DNA from: Hemileia vastatrix
Lineage: Eukaryota; Basidiomycota; Pucciniomycetes; Pucciniales; Zaghouaniaceae
Reading direction: 5' to 3'
Assembly (NCBI GenBank): GCA_030280995.1
Contig: JASXTE010000186.1
Span: forward strand, 23,260 to 87,259
DNA length: 64,000 bases
Shown: positions 18,086-31,114 of the stretch, one piece after another
Numbering within the stretch: position 1 is the first letter of the stretch
Layout: each line of letters opens with the position of its first letter
Translations under genes and position numbers: made by a program
The notes under the pieces: generated by a model
Told to the model about the DNA's origin: nothing
Seen by the model: only the letters and a program-made list of their open reading frames with translations
Database searches by the model: none

Positions 18086-19568
18086 TATCTAATTTATCGA
18101 TAAATTATTCAATTGCTTATATACAATAAAATTTTATGAAAATTTCTATCTTTAAAGTAATAAGTTTGATTTAACAAAAAAAGTCAAGTGAAATTCTTTT
18201 TTAACGAAGCGATTTCTCCTTCGAAGAAGAGATTCAAAAGACCTTATTTTAAGAGTGTCATATTATTATTTATAGGAATCGATGACAATATAGAGTATAC
18301 AATTAAGTAATTAAAGGGGTTATTAGGGATGCCTAGCAGATATATTTGAAAGGAAGTATAAGACTTAAAGTATAAATAATAATTCTATCTATTTAGACAA
18401 TCCTAAGGAAAACCAAAAAGAAGAATAGAATTGTAATTTCTTAATTTAATAAGACAAGAAAATATCAAATTCTCTTCGGTGTAACTACGTTGGGAAGTAA
18501 AACATTATAGTACCAATAGGAAAGGAAATCAACAGAGACTTCGGAAGTAATGGTGAGTGAAACCGAAATAGCCAAAAAAACGATTTAAATAAAAGTTTCT
18601 AAAAGAATTTTAGAAAGAGCTGTAATAAGTAATTTTTAATTGAAATACTATAAACTAACAATACTTTGGAATAAGTACTATTATCGATTAGATAAACCAT
18701 AGAAGGTGAAAGTCCTGTATAAATTTAAATCGTTTCTTAGTAAGTAATTACTTACTGAGTGTTTACTAAATTTCATCATAAGAATTTAGTAAATGTTTAA
18801 GTAATATGGGGACGTCAGCCCTGTATGAATAAGAGGGTACCATCCTTCAAGGCTAAGTATAATATATCTAGCGATAGTGAAGAGTAACGTGAGTGAAAGG
18901 TGAAAAGTAAGTAGATGACTAGTGAAATAGATCCTGAACTAGTAACCCTATAAGCAGTTGAAGTTGGATAGAATCTAATAACAACGTACCTTTTGCATAA
19001 TGGGTCAGCGAGTTAGTTTATAAAGCAAGGTGAATAGCCTAAGCGAAAGCGACTGTTTTCCAAAATTGTATTTTTTAAAATGAAATACACAAGAAAATAG
19101 GTGATAGTTTTATGAACTAGACCCGAAGCCAAATGATCTTACCATGATCAGGCAATAAGTGGCCGAACGGTTGAATGTTGCAAAATTCTCCGATGAATTG
19201 TGGTAAGGGGTGAAAGGCCAATCTAATTTGGATGATAGCTGGTATTCTGCGAAACCTATTTAGGTAGGGCGTTTGTTTATAGATTATTATATGTACAGCA
19301 CTGATCATCATACTTACTATTTATTGAAAGTAGTTTCTACTCTTGATAGATAGTAGTGATTCTATCACTATGTTAAATTGGGGGGTATTACAACTCTACC
19401 ATTGATGGTTAACCTCGGAAGGATAATAATTGATAACAAGCGCACAGTCTATTCATGATAAGGTGGATAGACAAAAGGGAAACAGCCCAGAGTACGTGTT
19501 AAGGTCCCAAAATATTGCGAAGTGAATATAAGAAAGTTTTTTCATTTATTTTGAACTAAATTATTCTC

Positions 19569-19585
19569 TTCTTGCGTAGCAAGAA
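19569..19585. repeat. GC-rich palindrome inserted in rnl
   Basis: TTCTTGCGTAGCAAGAA, a 7-bp inverted repeat related to the dispersed element, in an expansion segment of rnl. Confidence 0.6.
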
Positions 19586-19792
19586 AAAGAAATTAGTCGA
19601 AATAATCCTAATACAACCATCAAGTAGGCTTGGAGGTAGCCATCTTTTAATGATAGTGTAACAACTCAGTGGTCAGAGTTTTACTAATTGATTAGTAAAA
19701 CCGTGTCGGAAAAAAGCGTCGAAGATTTAACGGGTCTATTTTATGATTACATAGAATTAGCAATATACCTACACCGTACCTATTATTATGTA

Positions 19793-19812
19793 GGGTCCCT
19801 TCGGAGAAGCAA
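19793..19812. repeat. CCCTTCGGAGAAGCAA element inserted in rnl
   Basis: Same CCCTTCGGAG core as in nad2 and many spacers, here within a variable stretch of rnl. Confidence 0.6.
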
Positions 19813-21620
19813 CAAAAATCAAATAAACTATATAATAGTAAGGGTAGCAGAACACTCAGTAACTAGTTGAAGATTAGTGTTTCATTAATTGGATAGTACT
19901 GAAGAGAAAATGCTGACATGAGTAACGTAAAAAGGAGTTATAACACTCCTCACCGAATACGAAAGGGTTTCATGGATAAGTGAATCTGCCATGAGTTATA
20001 CGGTCTCTAAGATATACAGGCGAATGTTTGTATTTGATGAGAAATAAGAATACATTCTATATATCTATTCGATTGAATAGATCAAGAAAAAGTAGAGTGC
20101 ATACGATATTATTATGAATAAGAATAATGAATTATAACCGTACCCTAAACCGACACAGGTTCGTAAGTAGAGTATACTAAGGTGTAGAGATAATGCTTGT
20201 GAAGGAACTCGGCAAATTGTGCCCGTAAGTTAGACGATAAGGGTAACCGTTCTCTAGTCTCGCAAGAATATAGAGAATGTGTGTCACAAAATCGAGGGCT
20301 GCGACTGTTTACCAAAAACACAGCAACTTGCTAAGACTAACAGTATTTGTATAAGTTGTGAACTCTGCCCAATGCCACGTAGTATAAAGAAGGTGATAGT
20401 CAAATGTATAAAGATTCAGTTTTCTGAGTTTTTATATGTTTAGTTTACTAGTCATTGACTGATGCCGTGGTGAATGGCGGTCTTAACTATAAGGATCTGA
20501 AAGTAGCGAAATTCCTTGGCCATTAAATGTGGTCCTGCATGAATGAGGTAACGTGGCCCTGCTGTCTCCACAAGCATCTCAGTGAAATTGAATTAGCCGT
20601 GCAGATGCGGTTTGCCTTCAGTTAGACGGGAAGACCCTATGCAGCTTTACTGTAGTTTGATGTTGATTCTTTTTTACACAGGTGTAGAATACAAGGGAGT
20701 CTATTGACGACAATGAAATACCTTGACTGTAGTAATAAAGAATCTAACGCTTCGCCGAAAAAGAGATTCATCTCAAAAGTAATTGGACAGTATCAAATGG
20801 TCAGTTTGACTGGGACGGTAGCCTCTAATAAAGTATCAGAGGCCTTCAAAGGTATGTATATATTGGTCAGAAACCAATAAACCATGTAAGGTTTATTAAA
20901 GCGTAATGGTAAAAACATGCTTTACTGAAAGATTGACAAATCAATCAGATACGCAAGTAGGACATAGTGATCCGGTGGTACATTATGGAATGGCCATCGC
21001 TCAAGGGATAAAAGTTACGCTAGGGATAACAGGTTTATCGTTTGCGAGAGTTCATATTGTCCAAACGGTTTGACACCTCGATGTCGACTCATCTCATCCT
21101 CCAGGTGTAGTAGCTTGGAAGGGTTCAGCTGTTCGCTGATTAAAGAGGTACGCGAGTTGGGTTCAATACGACGTGAGTCAGTATGGTCCCTATCTTCTGA
21201 AGGAAAAAGTAATCAAGAAAGAACCTCCGGTTAGTACGAAAGGACCGCTGGGGATGATTCAATAGTGTACCTATTGTTTACTATAGCATAGTAGGGTAGC
21301 CACAATCATGACAGATAAGCGCTGAAAGCATCTTAAGCACGAAGCACATCTTTTGAGATTACTAGAGATAAGAAGTAGACCACTTCTTACTATTCATTGA
21401 ATTTTTCAGTCTATCTTAGACGAAATATCCATCGAATAATAGGGTGCAAATGTACATATAGTAATATACTTAGTTTAGCACTACTAATCCATCAAAAAAC
21501 TTAATTGTACTATATTGTCTAATTTTATTTTCATTTTTATAACTTATAATGTGTTGCCTACTTCTTGCTTCGCTAAAAGAGGGTCTATCATTTCTCTTTT
21601 TCTGGAAAATAGAATGATTA

Positions 21621-21695
21621 CAGACTGATGGCCTAACGGTTGAGGGCGATCACTTTGGGAGTGGGAGTTTTGGGGTTCGACTCCCCACAGTCTGA
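21621..21695 (+). tRNA. trnP(ugg): tRNA-Pro (UGG)
   Basis: Perfect acceptor CAGACTG/CAGTCTG, anticodon stem ATCAC/GTGGG (one mismatch) with loop TTTGGGA (anticodon UGG), T arm TGGGG/CCCCA. Confidence 0.87.
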
Positions 21696-21862
21696 TTTTA
21701 TTAAGAAAAGTAACTATAGTAATATACTTCTTAATTATTTGATTCGTACGAATGAATTCCTTTGAAAAGAAATTCATTCTTTTCACTTTTGATTGGGGGC
21801 GAAGCTCTACTAATAAAATGATTTTATAATAATATAAGATAAGAAGTATATAGATAAAATAA

Positions 21863-21934
21863 GGTGCTATAGCATAGAGGTCATGCGAAGTACTGTTAAT
21901 GCTTATTACGAAAGTTCGAATCTTTCTAGCACCT
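21863..21934 (+). tRNA. trnN(guu): tRNA-Asn (GUU)
   Basis: Perfect acceptor GGTGCTA/TAGCACC, anticodon stem AAGTA/TGCTT with loop CTGTTAA (anticodon GUU), T arm GAAAG/CTTTC. Confidence 0.88.
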
Positions 21935-22184
21935 TAAAAGAAAGAAATAGAGAATTATATATATCTTTATTAAGGCCTTCGGCGGTATTTTTAGGAGATC
22001 GCAAATAAATAAAGAGATTTTTATTTGGGAGAAAAATTCATTGTTCATTAATTCAAAACTCAAAAATGATATTTATATAGGTGCTCCAATTTTTCCTTTG
22101 GTCTTACTAAGTAGTAATAGCAATAAAAGGGATCGAAATTGATTTGAATTCTAGCTTTATTAGTACATAAAGTCGCATATTATA

Positions 22185-22258
22185 GAGGGTATAACTCAGT
22201 TGGTTAGAGTGCGATACTTTTAATATCGAGGTCGTAGGTTCGACTCCTACTGCCCTTA
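22185..22258 (+). tRNA. trnK(uuu): tRNA-Lys (UUU)
   Basis: Acceptor GAGGGTA/TGCCCTT, D stem ACTC/GAGT, anticodon stem CGATA/TATCG with loop CTTTTAA (anticodon UUU), T arm GTAGG/CCTAC. Confidence 0.92.
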
Positions 22259-22368
22259 TTCTATTCTATTATTCTTTTTTACTTCATCTAATTTTTCTGA
22301 TTAGTTTAGTAACTCATGAATTAATAAGTATAATTTGGAGGAGGGAGGGAAAACGAAATAACTATTAA

Positions 22369-22456
22369 GGACAAACCGCCATTGGAGAAGTTAAGGCGAT
22401 TGCTAATTGTCTGGAAGATTTTAAATTCCTTAGGAGTTCGAATCTCCTTTTGTCCG
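22369..22456 (+). tRNA. trnS(gcu): tRNA-Ser (GCU)
   Basis: Class II tRNA: acceptor GGACAAA/TTTGTCC, anticodon stem GGCGA/TTGTC with loop TTGCTAA (anticodon GCU, for AGY), long variable arm, T arm AGGAG/CTCCT with TTCGAAT, discriminator G. It is the likely parent of the UCU-anticodon paralog at 16440. Confidence 0.9.
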
Positions 22457-22640
22457 ATTCATATTCAATTTCTGGTTTCAACCAGAAAAAATAAAGAATC
22501 ATTTCTTCTAATTCGCATGAAATTAGAAAGATTTCAAATTTGTTGTATTCATTTTTTATTTTTTGTTTTTATGATAGTTTATTTGATAAGTATTTTTTTA
22601 AAGAATACTTATTTGCTACGTGTGGACAATTTTAATTTAA

Positions 22641-26752
<4,112 letters not shown>

Positions 26753-26760
26753 ATATCTAA

Positions 26761-26768
26761 CCCCCCCC
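26761..26768 (+). terminator. C8 tract downstream of cox1
   Basis: C8 followed by TCTAC, 8 bases after the cox1 stop. Confidence 0.45.
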
Positions 26769-26989
26769 TCTACAATCAACTCATATTACTTTCTTGTATA
26801 CAAAAATAGTAGTATAGTAACTTTACATAATTTTTCTGCTACTTTGACCTTGTATTCTCTATATAAGAATACGTACTATTCTCTTTTGAGAATAGAAGCC
26901 ATAAATCCGCTGTAGGAAAGATCCAATAAAATATCGGTTTATAAGGGTGAAAGGATGCTCCTGCATAACATAATAAAAATTCCAAAAAC

Positions 26990-27063
26990 GGGGATATCGT
27001 ATAGTTTGGTCAGTACACATCTGTTGCATAGATGTAACGCGAGTTCAACTCTCGCTGTCTCCA
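26990..27063 (+). tRNA. trnA(ugc): tRNA-Ala (UGC)
   Basis: Acceptor GGGGATA/TGTCTCC, perfect anticodon stem CATCT/AGATG with loop GTTGCAT (anticodon UGC), T arm GCGAG/CTCGC. Confidence 0.9.
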
Positions 27064-27125
27064 TAAATTATACTTTCTTATTATTTGAATAATTCTTAAT
27101 AAAGTATTGTATCCATTGAATAAAA

Positions 27126-27198
27126 GCCTTGATAGCTCAACTGGTAGAGCGTAGATTTGAAGCATCTAAGGAGTTGGGTTCGAGTCCCTCTCTCGGCA
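27126..27198 (+). tRNA. trnF(gaa): tRNA-Phe (GAA)
   Basis: D stem GCTC/GAGC, anticodon stem TAGAT/ATCTA with loop TTGAAGC (anticodon GAA). The acceptor GCCTTGA/TCTCGGC has two mismatches and the T stem TTGGG/CCCTC two more, unusual among its neighbours. Confidence 0.85.
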
Positions 27199-27495
27199 TT
27201 TACGGACCAATATATCAAGAATTGAATTCTTTGATTTAATAAAATAAAAAGAACCTATACTAATGAATAAATGCTATAATTCATTATCCATATTCTATTT
27301 GTGTACAATGACGATAAGACAATATTACTTGGTCTCCCCTTCGGAGAAGAAAATAAACCATGCCCTCCAATATTATCAATTGGGCCCTTCGGAGAGAAAG
27401 CATTAAAATTTTTATTTTTACTTTGTATTATTTTATTGTTCTAGTGAGGGATCCCTACGAAGTTTCTATGACATGACCTATTGCAGAATCTTCTG

Positions 27496-27518
27496 TTGCT
27501 TGCTTCGCTAGAAGGGAA
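27496..27518. repeat. GC-rich short repeat
   Basis: TTGCTTGCTTCGCTAGAAGGG, a full copy of the dispersed element between trnF and trnY. Confidence 0.65.
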
Positions 27519-27533
27519 GAATAATAGTACTAT

Positions 27534-27616
27534 TGCAGATTTTCCTAATTGGTAATGGAGGTGCTCTGTAAAAGCATTGACTTATGTCGTAATAGGTTCG
27601 AATCCTATATCTGCAA
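27534..27616 (+). tRNA. trnY(gua): tRNA-Tyr (GUA)
   Basis: Class II form: perfect acceptor TGCAGAT/ATCTGCA, anticodon stem GTGCT/AGCAT with loop CTGTAAA (anticodon GUA), long variable arm, T arm ATAGG/CCTAT. Confidence 0.9.
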
Positions 27617-27701
27617 TTTTTGATCACTAAATTTATTTATAGTATACTAGAGTTCTAATAATGTTATTCAAACTCATCTTTTATTTTATGGAAGATCATC
27701 G

Positions 27702-27723
27702 TTGCTTGCTTCGCTAGAAGGGA
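27702..27723. repeat. GC-rich short repeat
   Basis: TTGCTTGCTTCGCTAGAAGGG, nearly identical to the copy at 27496-27518. Confidence 0.65.
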
Positions 27724-27765
27724 ACATTTTTCTCCGTCCAAGGAGAAAATGGCCCAAAAAAATTA

Positions 27766-27849
27766 GGACGTGTGGTAGAGTGGTCTAATACATCTAACTT
27801 GAAATTAGAAGCTTTAATCAAGCCAGGAGTTCGAATCTCCTCGCGTCCG
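27766..27849 (+). tRNA. trnS(uga): tRNA-Ser (UGA)
   Basis: Class II: acceptor GGACGTG/CGCGTCC, anticodon stem CTAAC/ATTAG-like with loop containing UGA, long variable arm, T arm AGGAG/CTCCT, discriminator G. It decodes UCN. Confidence 0.9.
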
Positions 27850-28324
27850 ATTCAAAATTAAGCTACGCGCACTATTATAGGAGTAGAATATATTATTGTT
27901 CTCCGAAAGGCTAATCGTTTTCAGCTTTAGCATAAACGAGATAAGTATTACTAGCGAAGCAAAAAATATATCCCATTTTAGCAATTTACCTATTATTTTC
28001 ATTAAGCTATTTTTTATAAATTTATAACATATATATGTATACAGATTCAGAAATGAACTTTTCTTTGTCTCATATTTCTCCATGTTGAGAAGAAATATCT
28101 TGAAGTAAATAATACTAAATATATATATATAATCAAATCATTACTAATAACTCATTCACAACACTATTATAAAGTAAAATAATGATATAGTCAGTAATAA
28201 GTCACGATGAATCCTTCGTATTTTATTTTAGATTTATTTTCTCCTTGGACCCCTTCTTGCGAAGCAAGAGAAATCACAAAAATAAGTATATAAGCTCTAA
28301 AGGATCGTGCATAAAATTAATAAA
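27850..28324. other. Intergenic region trnS(UGA)-cox3
   Basis: 475 A+T-rich bases with GC-rich elements near 27952 (CTAGCGAAGCAA) and 28252-28271 (CTTCTTGCGAAGCAAGAG). A weak minus-strand open frame here resembles nothing and overlaps the tRNA. Confidence 0.55.
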
Positions 28325-29149
28325 ATGAATTCACTATCACGAACACAATTTCAAGCGCAACCATTTCATCTTGTAACTCCAAGTCCTTGGCCGCTACTAA
28401 CTTCATTTGCACTACTAATTCTAACATCTGCAACTGTAATGTACTTTAATGGATATGCTAACCCATTTGGAGGATCAGGTCTATTTCTAGTAGGAGTAGG
28501 ATTTGCTACAACTCTAGCAGCTATGATTCTATGGTTCCGAGATGTTATTACAGAAGGAACATTTCTAGGAGATCACACATTTCTAGTACAAAAAGGGATT
28601 ACAATGGGAATTGCTCTATTTATTGTAAGTGAAGTATTTTTCTTCGTTTCAGTATTCTGGGCTTTCTTTCATTCAAGTCTAAGTCCTACAGTAGAACTAG
28701 GAGCTCAATGGCCTCCACTAGGAATTGCTACAATTAATCCATTTGAGCTACCTCTACTTAATACTGTGCTTCTACTATCTTCAGGAGCTACAGTAACTTA
28801 TGCACACCATTCTCTAATTGAAGGAAACCGACGAGGTGCTATTTTCGGTACAATTATGACAATTCTTTTTGCTATTCTATTTACAATTTGTCAAGGAATT
28901 GAATATGCAAATGCAGGATTTACAATTGCTGATGGAGTATATGGTTCAACATTCTTCTTTAGTACTGGATTCCATGGAATTCATGTCCTAATTGGTACAG
29001 CGTTTATTGCAGTAGCATTCTTCCGAATGCTAAGCTACCATCTAACTGATATGCATCACGCAGGTTTCGAAGCTTCAATTCTATACTGGCATTTTGTCGA
29101 TGTAGTTTGGCTATTCCTTTTCGTAACTGTATACTGGTGGGGATCATAA
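28325..29149 (+). CDS. cox3: Cytochrome c oxidase subunit III, with recoded 3' end
   Basis: Cox3 is a seven-helix core subunit of complex IV. 274 residues, start MNSLSRTQFQAQPFHLV; an upstream GTG at 28307 is in frame but not needed. Conserved W-P-L-L-T-S, the helix-3 acidic residue in V-S-E-V-F-F-F, H-S-S-L-S-P and the end [20 protein letters not shown] are intact. The last 28 codons (29063-29146) recur as a second version at 30318-30401 that encodes the same residues with about sixteen synonymous differences. The present 3' end therefore appears to have arrived with the adjacent endonuclease gene. Unlike other genes it has no strong C-tract right after its stop. Confidence 0.95.
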   Translation: MNSLSRTQFQAQPFHLVTPSPWPLLTSFALLILTSATVMYFNGYANPFGGSGLFLVGVGFATTLAAMILWFRDVITEGTFLGDHTFLVQKGITMGIALFIVSEVFFFVSVFWAFFHSSLSPTVELGAQWPPLGIATINPFELPLLNTVLLLSSGATVTYAHHSLIEGNRRGAIFGTIMTILFAILFTICQGIEYANAGFTIADGVYGSTFFFSTGFHGIHVLIGTAFIAVAFFRMLSYHLTDMHHAGFEASILYWHFVDVVWLFLFVTVYWWGS

Positions 29150-29173
29150 TCCCGCTTTTTAGTTATATTTATA

Positions 29174-30223
29174 ATGAACTTTAAAGATCTTCTAGTTGAT
29201 ACATACAAACGAAGTGTTACTCTTCGTCAACTAATAAAACCCCCTTTTGTACTTACAAAAGAAATTATGAGAGAAGCTCTACAAATGACAGTAACAGATG
29301 AAATGATGAATCTTTGTAGAGAAATTCATAAAAAAGGGGTTAGTTGAAATGTACCATGGTCAAAATCAGAAGCTTATAATGAATTTAAGCTAGTACATGG
29401 TACAACTCATCGTAATTCTACTAATAAAACAGCAGGTTGTTATCTACTAGATGATGGACAAGGAAATACTTATGTAGGAAAAAGTACACATCTATCTCTC
29501 CGTATTCGTAATCATCTAACAGGTGGACATAAATTTACTAAAATGATTCTTGAAAACCTAAAAGAAAATCAAGCAAAAGTCACTACTTTTCTAGTGACTT
29601 CAGACAATGTAGACACTGCTATTCATTCACTTGATATTACACTAGATGTATTTCTTACTATTCTAGAACAGTATCTAATTCTTTCTCTAATTCCAACTGT
29701 GAATAAACTAATTATTTCTACCACTGGAGGTACTGAAGTATCCTCTCTTTCTAAACTTACAACAGAAGAAAAAATTCAACTGAATCCTAAAACTACACCC
29801 ATTTATTGTTATATGGTAGATTCAGAAGGATATGTACTTCTTCATGTCCTACAATCTCAAAATAGTCTAGGAAAAGCTCTTAATAAAAGAACAGGATATG
29901 CAAAATTCGTTATGGAAGAACAAAATGGTTGGATTCGAGATAAACTTTTTATCACTAAAACACCAATTGCTAACGCTGAAAGAAATCAAATTAGTTTTGA
30001 TCACTTTATCAGTGATGTTAAGTCCGTACTCGATACAAAAGCTTCTCGAAAAGGGCATTCAGTTACGGTAATTGATGCATCTACAGGTATTGAAGTAGGT
30101 ACTTTTCCTAGTATCAGTTATGTAAGTAAACATATTATTAAAGGTGCTAACCGATATGGTCTAAAACAAGCTTGTGATACAGGAAAAGCATACAGCGGAT
30201 ACTATCTTTACACTGCACATTAA
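29174..30223 (+). CDS. Free-standing GIY-YIG homing endonuclease gene behind cox3, in-frame TGA
   Basis: An open frame of 350 codons begins at ATG 29174, 24 bases after cox3, and ends at TAA 30223. It is interrupted only by TGA at codon 58 (29345-29347), in the context V-S-*-N-V-P-W-S. The GIY-YIG region follows: A-G-C-Y-L-L near codon 86 and T-Y-V-G-K-S-T, with L-S-L-R-I-R-N-H and later L-E-Q-Y-L-I-L (Glu) and P-T-V-N-K. No in-frame ATG lies between the TGA and the GIY motif. The enzyme is therefore dead if TGA stops and intact if TGA is Trp. Leu codons are CTN as in the host. It probably inserted into cox3, replacing its 3' end. Confidence 0.8.
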
Positions 30224-30314
30224 AGGATATATCATATATTTATATGCATTTGTCTAAGAGAGTGCATTTACTATTGAATTCATGCTTTTTATCTTCAGAA
30301 TTCATTTTAAATTA

Positions 30315-30404
30315 GTAGGATTTGAAGCATCTATTCTTTATTGGCACTTTGTTGATGTTGTATGGCTATTTCTATTTGTTACAGTTTACTGGTGGGGATC
30401 ATAA
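30315..30404 (+). pseudogene. cox3: Displaced native cox3 3' end
   Basis: Reads [14 protein letters not shown]... to W-W-G-S-stop, identical in protein to the active cox3 end except Val for Ala at its first residue, but differing at about sixteen third positions. It lies 92 bases after the endonuclease ORF and is followed by the C-tract normally found behind genes here. It therefore looks like the original 3' terminus pushed downstream. An alternative is a second exon used by splicing; no group I core was seen between the two. Confidence 0.85.
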
Positions 30405-30435
30405 TAAATCCTATTCTTAGGAAATTTTCTCCCAA

Positions 30436-30440
30436 CCCCC
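30436..30440 (+). terminator. C-tract behind the displaced cox3 end
   Basis: CCCAACCCCCTCCCTC 32 bases after the remnant's stop; presumably the original cox3 mRNA 3' signal. Confidence 0.45.
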
Positions 30441-30530
30441 TCCCTCTATAAAAATAGAGCGCGATCTTTAGCGTAGCAAAAAGGGCCATTTTTTTTTTAT
30501 AAAAGCTTACTGTATATAAGAATAGCATAT

Positions 30531-30600
30531 TGTCCTTAATTCAACGGCTAGAATGTGTTACCGATAATGACAATATAGTGGTTCGATTCCACTAGGACAA
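30531..30600 (+). tRNA. trnI(gau): tRNA-Ile (GAU)
   Basis: Acceptor TGTCCTT/TAGGACA, anticodon stem TGTTA/TGACA with loop CCGATAA (anticodon GAU), T arm AGTGG/CCACT. Confidence 0.88.
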
Positions 30601-31114
30601 ATTACTCTTTATACCCCGTTTTTTGTGGTTTCTCTTGCTTCGCTAGAAGGGGGCCTGCTTCGCTGTCCGAAGGGGGCTTCGCTCCTTCCCAATTTACTTT
30701 AGATAATTTCTATTTTCGGATTATACTTTCCTTCGGCTACAATTGTTGCCGAGTGAGCATAACAGAAATATATGAACATTGAAAGCTACTATTCTATTTC
30801 TAGAGTATGTTAGCTATATTTTTCTTAACTACTAACGTAGTAAATAATAACCTAAATATAACATTCTTCCTTTCTAGCGAAGCAAGAAGCAGAAAAGATT
30901 ATAAGGAAATATTCCTCTTTATTACTACTATTTCATTGCTCCGCTAGTAGGAGAAAATAAAAAATGAAATAAACTAGTAATAATATACTATCTTAATTTC
31001 AACTTATGAAATTAGGTATAGGATTCAATTCATTAACGGATTCTTCCACTAGTCTACTTAAGATGAATTTAGTCAACCAAGTGTTTGAAATAAACACTTT
31101 AATTAACCTAAAAA
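30601..31114. other. Intergenic region trnI-cob
   Basis: 514 bases holding the densest GC-rich cluster (30631-30690) and another element at 30869-30892; the remainder is A+T-rich, no gene. Confidence 0.6.
30631..30690. repeat. Dense GC-rich repeat cluster
   Basis: TCTCTTGCTTCGCTAGAAGG, then GGGCCTGCTTCGCTGTCCGAA and GGGGGCTTCGCTCC, at least three partial copies in tandem. Confidence 0.7.

Larger units (their letters stand above)
18300..21515 (+). rRNA. rnl: Large subunit ribosomal RNA
   Basis: LSU landmarks in order: GGGATGCCTAGC near the 5' end, AAGGTGAAAAG, GGTAAGGGGTGAAAGGCCAATC, GAGTACGTGTTAAGGTCCC, CCGTACCCTAAACCGACACAGGT, and ATGCCGTGGTGAATGGCGGTCTTAACTATAAGGATC. Then the peptidyl-transferase region with GACGGGAAGACCCTATG, GTTACGCTAGGGATAACAGG, CGATGTCGACTC and the GGTTAGTACGAAAGGACCG loop. 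Ends are estimated. No intron interrupts these motifs. Short GC-rich dispersed elements occur in variable regions (19569-19585 and 19793-19812). No difference from copy B was noticed. Confidence 0.93.

Noticed and set aside
19117..19870. Short open frames on both strands inside rnl (for example 19117-19311 minus, 19688-19870 plus)
   Set aside because: They lie within clear LSU rRNA sequence, match no family and have codon use unlike the real genes here.
29150..30314. Interpreting the cox3 insert as an ordinary group I intron
   Set aside because: Cox3 reads to a normal stop before the endonuclease ORF, and no group I core motif (TCAGAGACTACA.. or ATAGTCC) was seen between 29150 and 30314.
30631..30690. 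CRISPR-like array of short repeats
   Set aside because: Units are degenerate, unevenly spaced, in both orientations and without uniform spacers; this is a mitochondrial genome.
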